Shown: one piece after another, positions 1-9,952 of the stretch
Layout of the letters: each line of letters starts with the position of its first letter
Numbering within the stretch: position 1 is the first letter of the stretch
DNA from: CAVXFB01 sp963760935
Lineage (GTDB): Bacteria; Planctomycetota; Planctomycetia; Pirellulales; Thermoguttaceae
Assembly: GCA_963760935.1 (NCBI GenBank)
Contig: CAVXFB010000003.1
Span: 372,001-436,000, forward strand
Length of the DNA: 64,000 nucleotides
Direction: 5' to 3'
Notes under the pieces: generated by a model
The model's input: only the letters and a program-made list of their open reading frames with translations
Database searches by the model: none
Told to the model about the DNA's origin: nothing
Translations under genes and position numbers: made by a program

Positions 1-525
1 CTCGGCTTGCCCACTGAAGCCATCGGCTTCGATACCGACGGCTTCAGCAGCCCGCAGACGATGTATCAGAAGGCGCAGAACCTGATCTTTCAGGCGTTGT
101 CTGGCGGGAAGATGATCGTTGGCGCCGGCTGCATAGAGAGCATTACGACCCTCAGCCCTATCCAACTGGTCATCGACGACGAGCTGATCATGATTGCCAA
201 GCGATGGCTGCGCGGCATCCGAGTTGACGACGATTCGCTGGCGGTGGAATCTGTCAAACGGGTTGGCCCGCGTGGCAATTTCCTGACCGACGAGCACACG
301 ATAGCCGGCCTCCGCGGCGGCGAGATGGCCGATCTGAAACTCGCTGAGCGAGATAGCCGACGTCAGGTTTGGGAAAAGACCGGCAAGAAGACGCTGGAAT
401 CGCGAGCACGAGATAAGGGCTTGGATTTGGTGAAGAATCACCAGGTGCCACCGTTGCCGGACGATGTGTTGCGGGAGCTTGCCGCGATCGTAACGCGTGC
501 CGACAAGGAAATTGCCGGCGTGTGA
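1..525 (+). CDS. MttB-family methyltransferase, C-terminal part (truncated by window start)
   Basis: The frame is open from base 1 and ends at 525, so only about the last 174 residues are present. The segment GAGCIESITTLSPIQLVIDD and the following run around VGPRGNFLTDEHT are typical of the C-terminal half of trimethylamine methyltransferase (MttB) superfamily proteins, which move a methyl group from a methylamine or betaine to a corrinoid protein. Most bacterial members lack pyrrolysine and act on quaternary amines such as glycine betaine. The region holding the pyrrolysine position is outside the window, so the substrate cannot be judged. The tail ends in a helical segment of ordinary length. 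The next gene is convergent, so no operon partner is visible here. Confidence 0.8.
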   Translation, partial: LGLPTEAIGFDTDGFSSPQTMYQKAQNLIFQALSGGKMIVGAGCIESITTLSPIQLVIDDELIMIAKRWLRGIRVDDDSLAVESVKRVGPRGNFLTDEHTIAGLRGGEMADLKLAERDSRRQVWEKTGKKTLESRARDKGLDLVKNHQVPPLPDDVLRELAAIVTRADKEIAGV

Positions 526-554
526 GCGGCACGTAACTGAGCGACCGTAGCACT

Positions 555-2471
555 TTAGCCCGCCATGTCGCCAAAACGCGCCACGGCGTAGGGCCTCAGG
601 ACGAATGGCCCAACCTGCGGCTGTCCTGTAGCAGTTCGGAATTGCCGGGGAGCCGTCGTGGCCTCGGCCAGAGTGCTCGAGTCGAGAGCCCGGACCCGGC
701 ACCGAGCCGGCGCATCGTCCCAGGTTAGCAGGCGTACAACTTGCGGCTGATCGGTCAGGTTGGCCAACAGTACCTGCGTTCCCTTCGGACCGTGCGACGC
801 CAGCCCCAGCAGCTTCTGCGGCTGCGTGACGTCCAACGCGAGAAGCTGGCCCGCGGCCAGCTCACGAACGTCAGCCAATACGTGATACACCGGATACACG
901 GAACCGGGCTCGTGCGGCCAGTCCGTCGCGGGCGGTGGCTCGACGCCGGACGGAATAACGCCGCGCCAGCCGGTCGTTTCGTAATATGTGACGCTGCATG
1001 CCCCTGCCCGGGCAAACTGTGCGATGCTGCCGAGCGTCCAGGCGGCGGCAAAGAGCGACGCCTGCCGCAGATCGACTTGCCGCGGCAACTCGCCTGGCCT
1101 TGGCGGAGCCTCCGCCACGATGGCGTAGGGATTGAACCGCGGCTTTAGCGTGACAGCCGAGAGCGCGATCGGGGCACCACCGGCGAACTGCCGGGCCGAC
1201 TCCACCGTCTGCGGCTGCGCCTCGAGCGTCTGCATTATCGATTCTTCGTCGTCCGCGTGTGTCTGCGGGTTCACCGAAAAGCAGATCCAATCGGCCACAC
1301 CGGGCGAAGGGCGATTGACGTTGAGCTCGTAGAAGTCAGCGTCTGTCCCCGCCGCAAATTTGGCGGCCGAGTCATACGGACCGAGAATCTCACGCGCACG
1401 GTGGAACGCTTCCAGCGGCGTGGCGAGCCCCGTCGGCGGAAACACCAACCAGACGGACACGCGTGGGCGCAGTTCCTCCAGCAGCTTACGCAACGCCTTC
1501 AACTCACCGGCCGCGTCGTCACTGAGAAAGATGGCCGCATGTAGCGACGCGCCGAGCGCCTGTGCTTCGCGCGTCGCACGACGAAGTTCGTCAGCGCATT
1601 CAGGAGCCGACAAATGGAGGTCCACCCGAAGGTGATCGAGCTTCAGCGTCTTCAGGAGCGAGAGGTCTCCATCGCTTAGCGGCTGGCGGTGGCTGGCCAT
1701 GCCAAGACCGAGCAGCGGCAGCGAGATTTCTGGTCCCCAGTGGATCTCGATCGGTGGCTGTTCGGACTCTTTTTGGGGCGCGGACTTCGTTGCATCGCCT
1801 GTCAGCGTCAGGGTCACGGCCTGCCGGACAGTCGTGCCGGCGCTGACCTCGACAGGGTACGACAACGCCAGCGGGGTGCAAAACGTCTTATACGAGGCGT
1901 CGGTCCAATTCCGCTGATCCTCCATCTCGAAAACTTCGCCTTCAAAGCGGACTTCAGCCGTGAGACCGGGCAAGACTTCGTGGGCGATTGATTGCATGCC
2001 CATCAACGGCGCATCGGGCGCGATTTCCAGGGGGAAAGTGCCGTGCTCGATGCTGCCATCGGTTTTTCGAACCACGCATGGCTGGCCCGCGCACGGACCA
2101 ATCGGATGCAAGATGCAGAAGCCGATGCGCGCCCGTAGAAACGTGCTGAGCGCCCGACCGTCCATCTCGTAGCGGATGGTTCCGTCGCTCTGCCCGATGA
2201 TCACACCATCCCAGGTGAAGTCGATCGGCGGCTGCGAACATCGGGCAGAAAACGCCACTTTGAACGCGTTGGCCGACTGCTCGATATGAAGCTGCGAGAG
2301 CACGGGCGCCGCGGTACCCCAATTGGGATCGCGCACCGCGGAATAGATCCCCCGGAGCACCTCGCGGTCTCCCCAGCAGAGCGTGCGCAAAGCGGCGCTG
2401 CGGGGATCGAAAAGCATCGACAATCCGCCGGCATGGAGTTTCACCGGCCGCTGCTGGCTCGTGTCGTTCAT
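555..2471 (-). CDS. Probable D-apionate lactonase-like protein
   Basis: A protein of about 638 residues when started at the MNDTSQQ methionine; the frame stays open 21 codons further upstream to 2534. The N-terminal third has the order LHAGGLSMLFDP, GDREVLRGIYSAVRDPNWGT, STFLRARIGFCILHP and FEMEDQRNWTDASYKTFCTP, which I recognise from memory as the D-apionate lactonase (ApnL) family: a beta-rich N domain, a TIM-barrel middle and a beta-sandwich C domain. The family opens D-apionolactone in apiose breakdown. There is no signal peptide, so a cytoplasmic role is expected. A DMT-family permease gene lies 70 bases upstream on the same strand, and the two probably form a sugar-acid uptake and catabolism unit. 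The family call is recall-based and could be a related glycosidase-like lactonase. Confidence 0.6.
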   Translation of the reverse strand: MNDTSQQRPVKLHAGGLSMLFDPRSAALRTLCWGDREVLRGIYSAVRDPNWGTAAPVLSQLHIEQSANAFKVAFSARCSQPPIDFTWDGVIIGQSDGTIRYEMDGRALSTFLRARIGFCILHPIGPCAGQPCVVRKTDGSIEHGTFPLEIAPDAPLMGMQSIAHEVLPGLTAEVRFEGEVFEMEDQRNWTDASYKTFCTPLALSYPVEVSAGTTVRQAVTLTLTGDATKSAPQKESEQPPIEIHWGPEISLPLLGLGMASHRQPLSDGDLSLLKTLKLDHLRVDLHLSAPECADELRRATREAQALGASLHAAIFLSDDAAGELKALRKLLEELRPRVSVWLVFPPTGLATPLEAFHRAREILGPYDSAAKFAAGTDADFYELNVNRPSPGVADWICFSVNPQTHADDEESIMQTLEAQPQTVESARQFAGGAPIALSAVTLKPRFNPYAIVAEAPPRPGELPRQVDLRQASLFAAAWTLGSIAQFARAGACSVTYYETTGWRGVIPSGVEPPPATDWPHEPGSVYPVYHVLADVRELAAGQLLALDVTQPQKLLGLASHGPKGTQVLLANLTDQPQVVRLLTWDDAPARCRVRALDSSTLAEATTAPRQFRTATGQPQVGPFVLRPYAVARFGDMAG

Positions 2472-2541
2472 CCGTCGGTATATCCGCGAACTGGCAAGGC
2501 AACCGCCATGCCCTACAATCTCGGGTGGCAACAATGTCGCG

Positions 2542-3492
2542 CTAGGTGGCGGCAGCCGGCGTGGGCGCCTTTTCGATGCTCAGCAGCACACAAGCTGCGA
2601 CAGCTAGGGAAATGCCGATGCCGCGAGGCAGGTCGATTTTATCGCCAAAAGCCGGAACGGCAACCAGCACCGTGATCAACGGGTATAAGAGCACGAATGG
2701 CGTTACAACCGTGGCTTTTCCGTAACGATAGGCGGCATAAAAAGCCAACGTTGCCGCCCCCATGCAAACGCCGAACAGCAGCGCCACGGACCCGGCCAAT
2801 GGAGGAATCGCCCAGTTCAAGCTTTTGTCCCAGAGGATCAAGAAGCCCGAGAGAACCAGAAAGGCAACCGTGTAAATCACCGTAGAGAGCTCATCGGAGA
2901 TGTGATACGTCGCGGCTTTCTGCGCGGTCATCGCTACGCCAAACAAGCCCAGTGCGAGCAACGTGTATAACATCCAGTCAGAAATCCAATTGACATTCTT
3001 CAGATCGGTACCCGCATCGGCGGTTGTATTCAGAAGGACAATGGCGACCAACGCCAACCCCACGCCAACCGCCTGGGCTTTGCTGACGCGTTCCTTGAAT
3101 AGCAGCGGGCCGGCTATGACCGGCAGCAGTGGCAAGGCGCTGATTGGCACGACCAAACTCACCGGCCCTTTGGCGGCCAACGCCTGAAAGAACATGAGGT
3201 TTCCCAGTCCCGCCGTTATGCCGCAACAGGATGCAAAAAGGATTCCCCACGTATAGTTTGTGGCTTTCAACAGCTTCTTTGAAAACAGCAGCAACACCGC
3301 GAACGGCACCAGTCCGAACGAGGAGAGAATCTGGGTCATAATGGGCGAAATGCCGTTCTCTACCGTCGGCGTCGGCAGGCCGAACATGTTATGCTCCAAA
3401 GCCTTTGCCCCCTTGTCTGCCAGTGGCATCATGGTGAAGGCAACGGCAAAGATCAACATCGCGATCGTGGCATACATCAACCATTTCGGCAT
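2542..3492 (-). CDS. EamA/DMT-family transporter
   Basis: A 316-residue integral membrane protein with about ten hydrophobic segments arranged as two similar halves, as in drug/metabolite transporters (EamA). Recognisable stretches are GITAGLGNLMFFQALAAKGP in the first half and the periodic glycine-rich helix AVGVGLALVAIVLLN. A GAGGAG Shine-Dalgarno sequence directly abuts the upstream ATG at 3501 but lies about nine bases before the ATG at 3492, so I chose the latter start (MPKWLMY). It probably exports or imports a small metabolite. Its position just upstream of the apionate-lactonase-like gene suggests a sugar-acid substrate, which is an inference. Confidence 0.75.
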   Translation of the reverse strand: MPKWLMYATIAMLIFAVAFTMMPLADKGAKALEHNMFGLPTPTVENGISPIMTQILSSFGLVPFAVLLLFSKKLLKATNYTWGILFASCCGITAGLGNLMFFQALAAKGPVSLVVPISALPLLPVIAGPLLFKERVSKAQAVGVGLALVAIVLLNTTADAGTDLKNVNWISDWMLYTLLALGLFGVAMTAQKAATYHISDELSTVIYTVAFLVLSGFLILWDKSLNWAIPPLAGSVALLFGVCMGAATLAFYAAYRYGKATVVTPFVLLYPLITVLVAVPAFGDKIDLPRGIGISLAVAACVLLSIEKAPTPAAAT

Positions 3493-3895
3493 GATCGTCA
3501 TCTCCTCAAAGGATCTGAGTTAGGCCCGCAGTTCTTGAGCAAGAGGATTGCGGATTAGCGCAACCGCGATGATACTGAAAAATTGGGGAAAAGCAAGGTA
3601 GTTGGCGAAATTCTCTTGCAATCCCATTAGAGGGTCTGAGCCATAGCGCGAGCGTGTCGATCTCGCTGGTCCGCGATTGACGTGTTGAGGGACGGTAACG
3701 CTGCCATCGCCTATTTGAAATGCTTTCGGCTCGCCGACACCGGCTTGCGTAAGCCAAGTGAGTCCGGCTACCATGAAAGCGTATGGCTTGGCCGTCGGTG
3801 AGGGGATTTATTGGTTCCGTGGTTGATTATGGAACAGTTCCGACGCTTTCTCCCGGGAAACCGGGCTCGTTTCACGAGCCCTCGTTCCATTACCA
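3493..3895. other. Intergenic region before the GT-C/TPR gene
   Basis: About 400 bases between two divergent genes. Minus-strand frames of about 84 codons exist (3520-3774) but have no ribosome site and no recognisable product, so I do not call them. The only clear structure is the pair of overlapping hairpins near the right end, listed separately. Confidence 0.4.
3852..3881 (+). promoter_or_regulatory. Two mutually exclusive hairpins in the leader of the GT-C/TPR gene
   Basis: CCCGG at 3852-3856 pairs with CCGGG at 3861-3865 around a GAAA tetraloop. GGGCTCGT at 3863-3870 pairs perfectly with ACGAGCCC at 3874-3881 around a TTC loop. The two stems share the GGG at 3863-3865, so only one can form at a time. 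The second stem ends 14 bases before the GTG start at 3896. No T-run follows, so this is not an intrinsic terminator. Confidence 0.35.
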
Positions 3896-6678
3896 GTGCA
3901 GGACTCAATCGTGAGTCGAAAAGGCAATCGGTATCGCTCGAAAGTGAAGCGCGAGGCGGCCGGAGTACCGCAGGCTACTTCTGACGCCGCAACTCTTGAA
4001 TCAATCCCCGTCCCGCGCCGCGACCGGCTGAAGCAATGGCTTTTCGCGGCGGCTCTGCTGACGGCCGTCTTCGTGGCGTATCGGCCGGCCTGGAATGGTG
4101 GCTTTGTCTGGGACGACGCCCAACATGTCACGCGTCCGGAACTCCGCTCTTGGCAGGGGCTCGGCCGCATCTGGTTCGATCTTGACGCCACACAACAGTA
4201 CTATCCGTTGCTGCACAGCGCGTTTTGGATCGAGCATAAGTTGTGGGGTGATTCGCCGCTCGGTTACCATCTGGTGAACATCTTGCTGCACTGCGTGGCG
4301 GCACTGATGGTGGCCGCAATCCTCAGCCGTCTGGCCGTCCCCGGCGCGTATCTCGCGGCAGCCATCTTCGCCTTGCACCCAGTCAACGTCGAGTCGGTGG
4401 CCTGGATTACGGAGCTGAAGAATACCCTGTCGGCCGTGTTCTATCTGGCCGCTTTCATGATGTATCTGCGTTTCGACCAATCACGGAGTCGGCGACTCTA
4501 CGCTGCCGCGCTGGCTCTATTCATTTTGGGATTGCTGAGCAAGACCGTCACGGCGACGTTGCCCGGTGCGCTGCTGGTGGTCTTTTGGTGGCAGCGCGGG
4601 CGGCTATCGTGGCGGAAGGACGTCGTTCCACTTGTACCGTTTTTTGTCCTGGGGGCCGTCGCCGGCATATTCACGGCCTGGGTGGAGCACACGCTTATCG
4701 GCGCCCAGGGCAAACCGTTTGAGATCAGTCTCTTAGATCGCTCTCTGCTGGCGGGAAGGGTGATATGGTTCTACCTCGGCAAGCTCATCTGGCCCACGGA
4801 CCTGCTTTTCATTTATCCTCGCTGGAACCTTAGCGCGGCCGTGTGGTGGCAGTACGTGTTTCCGGCCGGCGTGGTCGCGCTCTTGACCATCTTATGGTTT
4901 GTGCGCCGCCGGTGGCGGGCACCGCTGGCAGCCGTGCTGTTCTTCATTGGTACGCTGGTGCCGGTGCTCGGTTTCTGCAACGTGTATCCGTTTATCTTCT
5001 CTTTCGTCGCCGATCATTTTCAGTACCTCGCCAGTCTTGGGATCATCGCGCTGCTATCGGCCGGCATCGCCCTGCTGCTGGCCCGCCAGCGGCTATGGGA
5101 CAAACCTGCGGGATATGCTGTGTGTTTGGCGCTATTGGCGCCGTTGGCAATCCTCACGTGGCGGCAATGCGCCATGTACACCGACGCGGAGACGCTATAT
5201 CGGACGACCATCGATCGCAACCCACAGTGTTGGATGGCATATAACAATCTAGGAGTCATACTGTCTGACCGCGGCAAGACTGCTGACGCGATCGAGTGCT
5301 TTGAAGCGGCGCTTCGAATCAAGCCCGACCATGCCAACGCACACTACAATCTGGGCAATGCCTTGGAAAAGATTGGGCGGCCGGACGACGCCCTGGAGCA
5401 GTATCGCGCGGCGTTGGAAGTCCGGCCGCAGTACGTCGACGCCGAGACCGCATACGCCATGACCCTCGACGCGCAAGGCAAGTGGAACGCGGCGCTGGAG
5501 CATTTCACTCGGGCGTTGGCGATCGATGCGGACAATGCCGGCGCTCACAATGCGTTGGGTAACGCCCTGGCGCGGCGCGACCATTTTGATGCGGCAGAAC
5601 AGCATTTTGAGCGGGCACTGCAACTGAATCCACGCCTTACAACCGCCTACGTCGGGCTCGGTAATGTCTTATCCAATCGCGGCCGACTTGACGATGCCAT
5701 CGAGCAATATCAGGCTGCGTTGGCGATTGACCCGAACGACGTCGGCGCCCACAACAACCTGGGCAACACGCTGGTCAAGAAAGGGCAGATTGGCGAGGCG
5801 GTCCGGCATTTCACCCAAGCCCTCCAGCGTCAGCCGGACTGCGTCGAGGCGCTTGGCAACCTTGGCAACGCGCAAGCCATTTCCGGGCAACTCAGCGCGG
5901 CAATCGCCACCTATCGCAAGGCGCTCGCGATCAAGCCCGACGACGCAGGCTCGCATGTAAACCTGGGAATCGCCCTGACCAAGGAGGGGAAGTCTGCCGA
6001 AGCGATCGACCACTACGAGACGGCCTTGCGGATTCGGCCCGATTTGGCCACCGCACATAATAATCTTGGGGCGGCATTGGCGCATCGCGGCCAGATTGAG
6101 GATGCGCTGAAACACTTTCAAGAGGCGGTCAAACTCAAACCGGATTTGGCCGAAGCCCATCACAATCTCGGCAATGCGTTGGTTGCCATGGGGCGTCTTG
6201 ATGAAGCCGCATCCCATTTCCGGAAGGCCCTGGAGTTGCGACCGCAGTATCCTGAGGCGCAGGAGGCTCTTCGCGCAACCTTGCGCAGCGGGAAGATCTC
6301 GCGCAAGCGCTTGCAGCCCAGCGTGCAGCGATCTACGCACATCCCACCGACGTTTCACTGTTGAACGATACAGCGTGGCTGCTGGCCACCGATCCGGATC
6401 GGTCGATTCGTGACGGCGCCGAGGCGGTGTCGCTGGCCGAATGGGCCGCTGAACTTTCTAACCACAAGGATCCGGCCGTTCTTGATACCTTAGCCGCTGC
6501 CTATGCCGAAGCCGGACGGTTTTCAGAAGCAGTGAAGACCGCCGAGCAGGCAATTGAGCTGGCTGGCGCCCAACGCAAATCCACCCTGGCAGACAGTCTC
6601 CGCCGCAGAATGAAACTTTACCAGGACCGTTCGCCATATCGCGCAACACCGCCGGGCGTGCCTACCAAGAAGCAATAG
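3896..6678 (+). CDS. GT-C-like membrane protein with C-terminal TPR array (frame broken near 6280)
   Basis: The N-terminal 430 or so residues hold about ten membrane helices and the motifs GGFVWDDAQHVT and FALHPVNVESVAWITELKN. These are known from GT-C-fold glycosyltransferase-like TMTC/O-mannosyltransferase-type proteins, and the acidic pair in WDD is in the usual catalytic loop. From about residue 450 there are ten to eleven consecutive TPRs with AHNNLGNAL-type helices. The first frame stops at 6364, but its last 30 residues are out of character. The +1-offset frame reads REDLAQALAAQRAAIYAHPT and then LLNDTAWLLATDPDRS to 6678, the usual end of this family. One base therefore seems to be missing around 6277-6290. 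The start is GTG at 3896, with another GTG at 3911. Confidence 0.75.
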
Positions 6679-6720
6679 GTGCGAGGCAAAACGGGATGCC
6701 GGGCAGGATGTGGAGTCTAC

Positions 6721-7815
6721 CTATTCCGTGGCGGCACGCTGCTGCCGCAATTCGCGTTGCATCCGTCGCAAGACGTCGTCGTCGGGCATTTCGGCAATGG
6801 CCGCAGTCAGAACATCGTCCGCTTCCTTCAAGCGCCCCTGACGACATAGTGAATCGATCCACTGCCGATGGACATGGATGTAATTCCGCACGAAGGGCTG
6901 GAACGTCGCGTCCATCGCCAGTCCGCGTCGTAATAGCGCGGCGGCCTTTGCATATTCGCCGGAGTTGCCTAGGTCGATCGACCAGTTGTTGATCGTGGCC
7001 AATAGATTGCCACGGGCCAGGGCATTCTGCGGGTCAAGCCGCATGGCCTTGGCATTCAGGGCGGCCGCTGCGGCAAACCGCTTCTCGGCCAATGAATCAA
7101 TGCCACGATTGTAATAGATCATTGCGGTCAGTTGTATCGCCGAAATCTCTCGGGCACGCGAATGGTCGGCCGTGGTCGCGCTACCGATCATCGCGGTGAG
7201 GGCCCGCGCTGGTTGCTGGGGAGTAACGTTTCCTCGAAGCCAAGTCGGGCAGGTGGTTTCGACGTCCAGTACGCCGTCGCCAAGCACAACTCGGCTCATG
7301 GCATGGCCGGGCATCTCCAAGCCGTGACACGTCAAACCAAGTTCGCCGGCAAAATAGTTAAACAGCACCGTAGCACTGACACAATTGAATCGGCCGTCGT
7401 CCAACACACGTCGCAAGTCGGTGTACGCCAGATCATAACCGCGACAAAAGACGCGGCGATGTAAGAAGTTCAAGATAGCGTTGGCACGGTCTCGCAGTGT
7501 GCTCCCAAAGTCGGGCGAACGTCTCAGTTGCTCGACCAGTGCGGCTGCCTTCTCTTGATAGTGACGCAAGTCGTCAACATTCTCAACGCCGCTGGCGACC
7601 AATGCTGCCGTGAGCGGCTGGAAATCGTCCAATCGTCCGTCGGCCGCGTCGGCAAACAAGCGTTCCTCCAACGAACAAGCGGGCGTGTCAAACGCGGTTG
7701 GCGCCGCCGGTCGGGCCGATGCAGTCTCCGTCGCGGGTGCAGCGCGCACAACGCCGATCGCCAATGCGGCGATCAGGCTGAATAGGCGAGCAAATTTATG
7801 AAATCGGCGTAGCAT
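6721..7815 (-). CDS. Secreted transglutaminase-like protein with TPRs
   Basis: A 364-residue protein with an N-terminal signal peptide (hydrophobic core LFSLIAALAIGVV, AxA-type site). The centre has DGRFNCVSATVLFNYFAGEL followed by LEMPGHAMSRVV, which matches the cysteine and histidine of the transglutaminase-like/SirB1-type fold. The C-terminal 150 residues form three to four TPR-like helical pairs (AAAALNAKAMRLDPQNALAR and similar). It probably acts in the periplasm as a protease-like or scaffold protein; enzyme activity is not proven. It is convergent with the GT-C/TPR gene, and a 305-base gap with no visible gene separates it from typA. Confidence 0.6.
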   Translation of the reverse strand: MLRRFHKFARLFSLIAALAIGVVRAAPATETASARPAAPTAFDTPACSLEERLFADAADGRLDDFQPLTAALVASGVENVDDLRHYQEKAAALVEQLRRSPDFGSTLRDRANAILNFLHRRVFCRGYDLAYTDLRRVLDDGRFNCVSATVLFNYFAGELGLTCHGLEMPGHAMSRVVLGDGVLDVETTCPTWLRGNVTPQQPARALTAMIGSATTADHSRAREISAIQLTAMIYYNRGIDSLAEKRFAAAAALNAKAMRLDPQNALARGNLLATINNWSIDLGNSGEYAKAAALLRRGLAMDATFQPFVRNYIHVHRQWIDSLCRQGRLKEADDVLTAAIAEMPDDDVLRRMQRELRQQRAATE

Positions 7816-8120
7816 CGCTGAGGTTTATGTCAGTTCTTCCGCTGTTGCAGCCTGCGGTCTGGTTGCCGAAAGCGGGAGGGACAACGGTCAGGACAACTCT
7901 ACGATGCAATTTGGCAACGCGCTGCGAAGGCCGCCTCCGCAAACGGCAATGACGAGGATCTTCGCTCCCGATAAGACGTCGGAACTGCCGGCGGACCCTG
8001 CTGAACCCAGAAAGTCGATGCCCCAGAAGGGGGTTGCGGGTTGACGATGGCCCCGGAGGTCTGCTAGGCTTAGGAGTTTCCCTGGCCCGAGAGGGCCCAT
8101 GTTCGAGCGATTGGAACCCC

Positions 8121-9939
8121 ATGCGCCGCACTGATATCCGGAATGTCGCGATCATCGCCCATGTCGACCATGGCAAGACGAGCCTGGTCGATTGCATGCT
8201 GCGTCAGAGTGGGCGATATCGTGATACGCAATTGGTGGGCGAGCAAATTCTCGACACGAACGAGCTCGAACGCGAGCGCGGCATCACGATCCTGGCCAAG
8301 AACATTGCGATTCCGTACCAAGGCGTGAAGGTCAATATCATCGACACGCCCGGTCACGCCGATTTCGGCGGCGAGGTGGAGCGGGTTCTGCGCATGGCCG
8401 ACGGCGCACTGGTATTGGTCGACGCGGCGGAAGGCCCCATGCCGCAGACGCGGTTCGTGCTCTCGAAAGCGTTTGAATGCGGCTTGAAGCCCCTGGTCGT
8501 GATTAACAAGATTGACCGACCCGACGCCCGATCGCACGAGGTCGTTGACGAGGTGCTGGAACTGTTCCTGCAATTGGGCGCCGACGACGTGCTGGCCGAC
8601 TTCCCGTTCCTGTTTGCCAGCGCGAAGCTTGGCTATGCCACGACCGACCCGGATCAACCCACCGACAGCATACAACCGTTGATGGACATGATCCTGGCGA
8701 AAATACCTGGGCCAGACGTTGATGTCGCCGGGCCACTGCAGATGCTTGTAACCACCTTGGACTGGTCCGACTACGTGGGCCGCATTGCCATTGGCCGCGT
8801 GCAGGGCGGCACCATGCGCAAGGGGCAGAGCGTGGCGCTTATGCAATCGGAGGGACGCATCACGCAGACGAAGGTAGTTTCCGTCTACATCTTCGAGGAC
8901 CTCGGCCGTACCGAAGTTCACGAAGTCGACGCCGGCGATATCTGCCGCCCTTGTCGGTCTGGAGAACGTAGAAATTGGCGACACGGTGGCCGCGCCGACC
9001 GATCCCCGCGCGTTGCCGCGGTTGAAGGTCGACGAACCGACGCTCAAAATGACCTTTGGCGTCAACACCTCGCCCCTGGCCGGCCGTGAAGGAAAATATG
9101 TTACCAGCCGGCATCTCCGCGAGCGCCTTATGCGCGAGCTTGAGCGCAATGTCGCCCTGCGAGTCGAGCCGATCACGGGCACGGAACAGTTTTCCGTGGC
9201 GGGCCGCGGCGTGCTCCACCTTTCCGTGCTCATCGAGACTATGCGCCGCGAAGGCTATGAGCTTTCGATCGGCAAGCCGCAAGTGATCTTTCGCGAAATC
9301 GATGGGACAATGCAGGAGCCGTTTGAGTCGCTGGTGGTCGAAGTGCCCAGCGATCGGACCGGGCCCGTGATGGAACTCATCGGCGAGCGCCGCGCCCAAT
9401 TGGTCGAAATGACGGCTCACAACGAATACACGTTTATGATCTTTTCGATCCCGGCGCGTGGCCTGATCGGTCTTCGCACGCGGCTGCTCAACGCCACCCA
9501 GGGAACGGCCGTAATTCATCACCGCTTCGAGGGCTACCGTCCAATGGCCGACGCAATCCCCGGACGGGCCACGGGGGTGTTGGTCTCGATTGCGGCTGGC
9601 AAGGCCGTGGCCTTCGGTCTAGACAGTCTGCAGCAGAGGTCCGAGCTGCACGTGTCACCTGGCGACGTGATCTACGAGGGGATGATCGTGGGCGAGAACA
9701 GTCGGCCGGAGGACATGAACGTTAATCCGACCAAGGAGAAGAAGCTCAGTAACATGCGGGCCGCCGGTCACGACCGCAATATCCTTCTAAAACCGGCCCG
9801 CCGCATGTCGTTGGAAGAGGCGTTGGAGTTTATCGCCGACGATGAGTGGGTCGAGGTGACGCCCACGCAGATTCGCCTTCGCAAAGTCCTGCTGAAAGAG
9901 ACCGATCGTCGCCGCGCCGCCCGACAAGCGGCATCCTGA
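8121..9939 (+). CDS. typA: Ribosome-associated GTPase TypA/BipA (frame broken at about 8943)
   Basis: A translational GTPase of the EF-G/TypA family. The G domain shows AHVDHGKTSLVD (P-loop), RGITI (switch I), DTPGH and NKID. The second half shows LKMTFGVNTSPLAGREGKYV, GRGVLHLSVLIETMRREGYE and FSIPARGLIGLRTRLL, all hallmarks of TypA, which acts in 50S assembly and stress growth. The start is the ATG at 8121 (MRRTDIRNV); the frame is open further upstream but outside the family. The first frame reads EVDAGDICRPC where the family has GDIAALVGLEN, and that sequence is found in the next frame from 8941. Removing the T at about 8943 restores GDIAALVGLENVEIGDTV. The joined protein is about 605 residues, normal for TypA. 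Confidence 0.9.
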
Positions 9940-9952
9940 GAGAGGATGAGGA

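Noticed and set aside
3520..3774. Minus-strand frame of 84 codons
   Set aside because: It has no ribosome site, no domain and unusual composition.
5669..6358. Minus-strand frame of 229 codons in the TPR region
   Set aside because: It arises from repeat composition opposite the TPR array.
8070..9233. Long minus-strand frame of 387 codons across typA
   Set aside because: It is antisense to the clearly conserved TypA sequence, has biased composition and no ribosome site.
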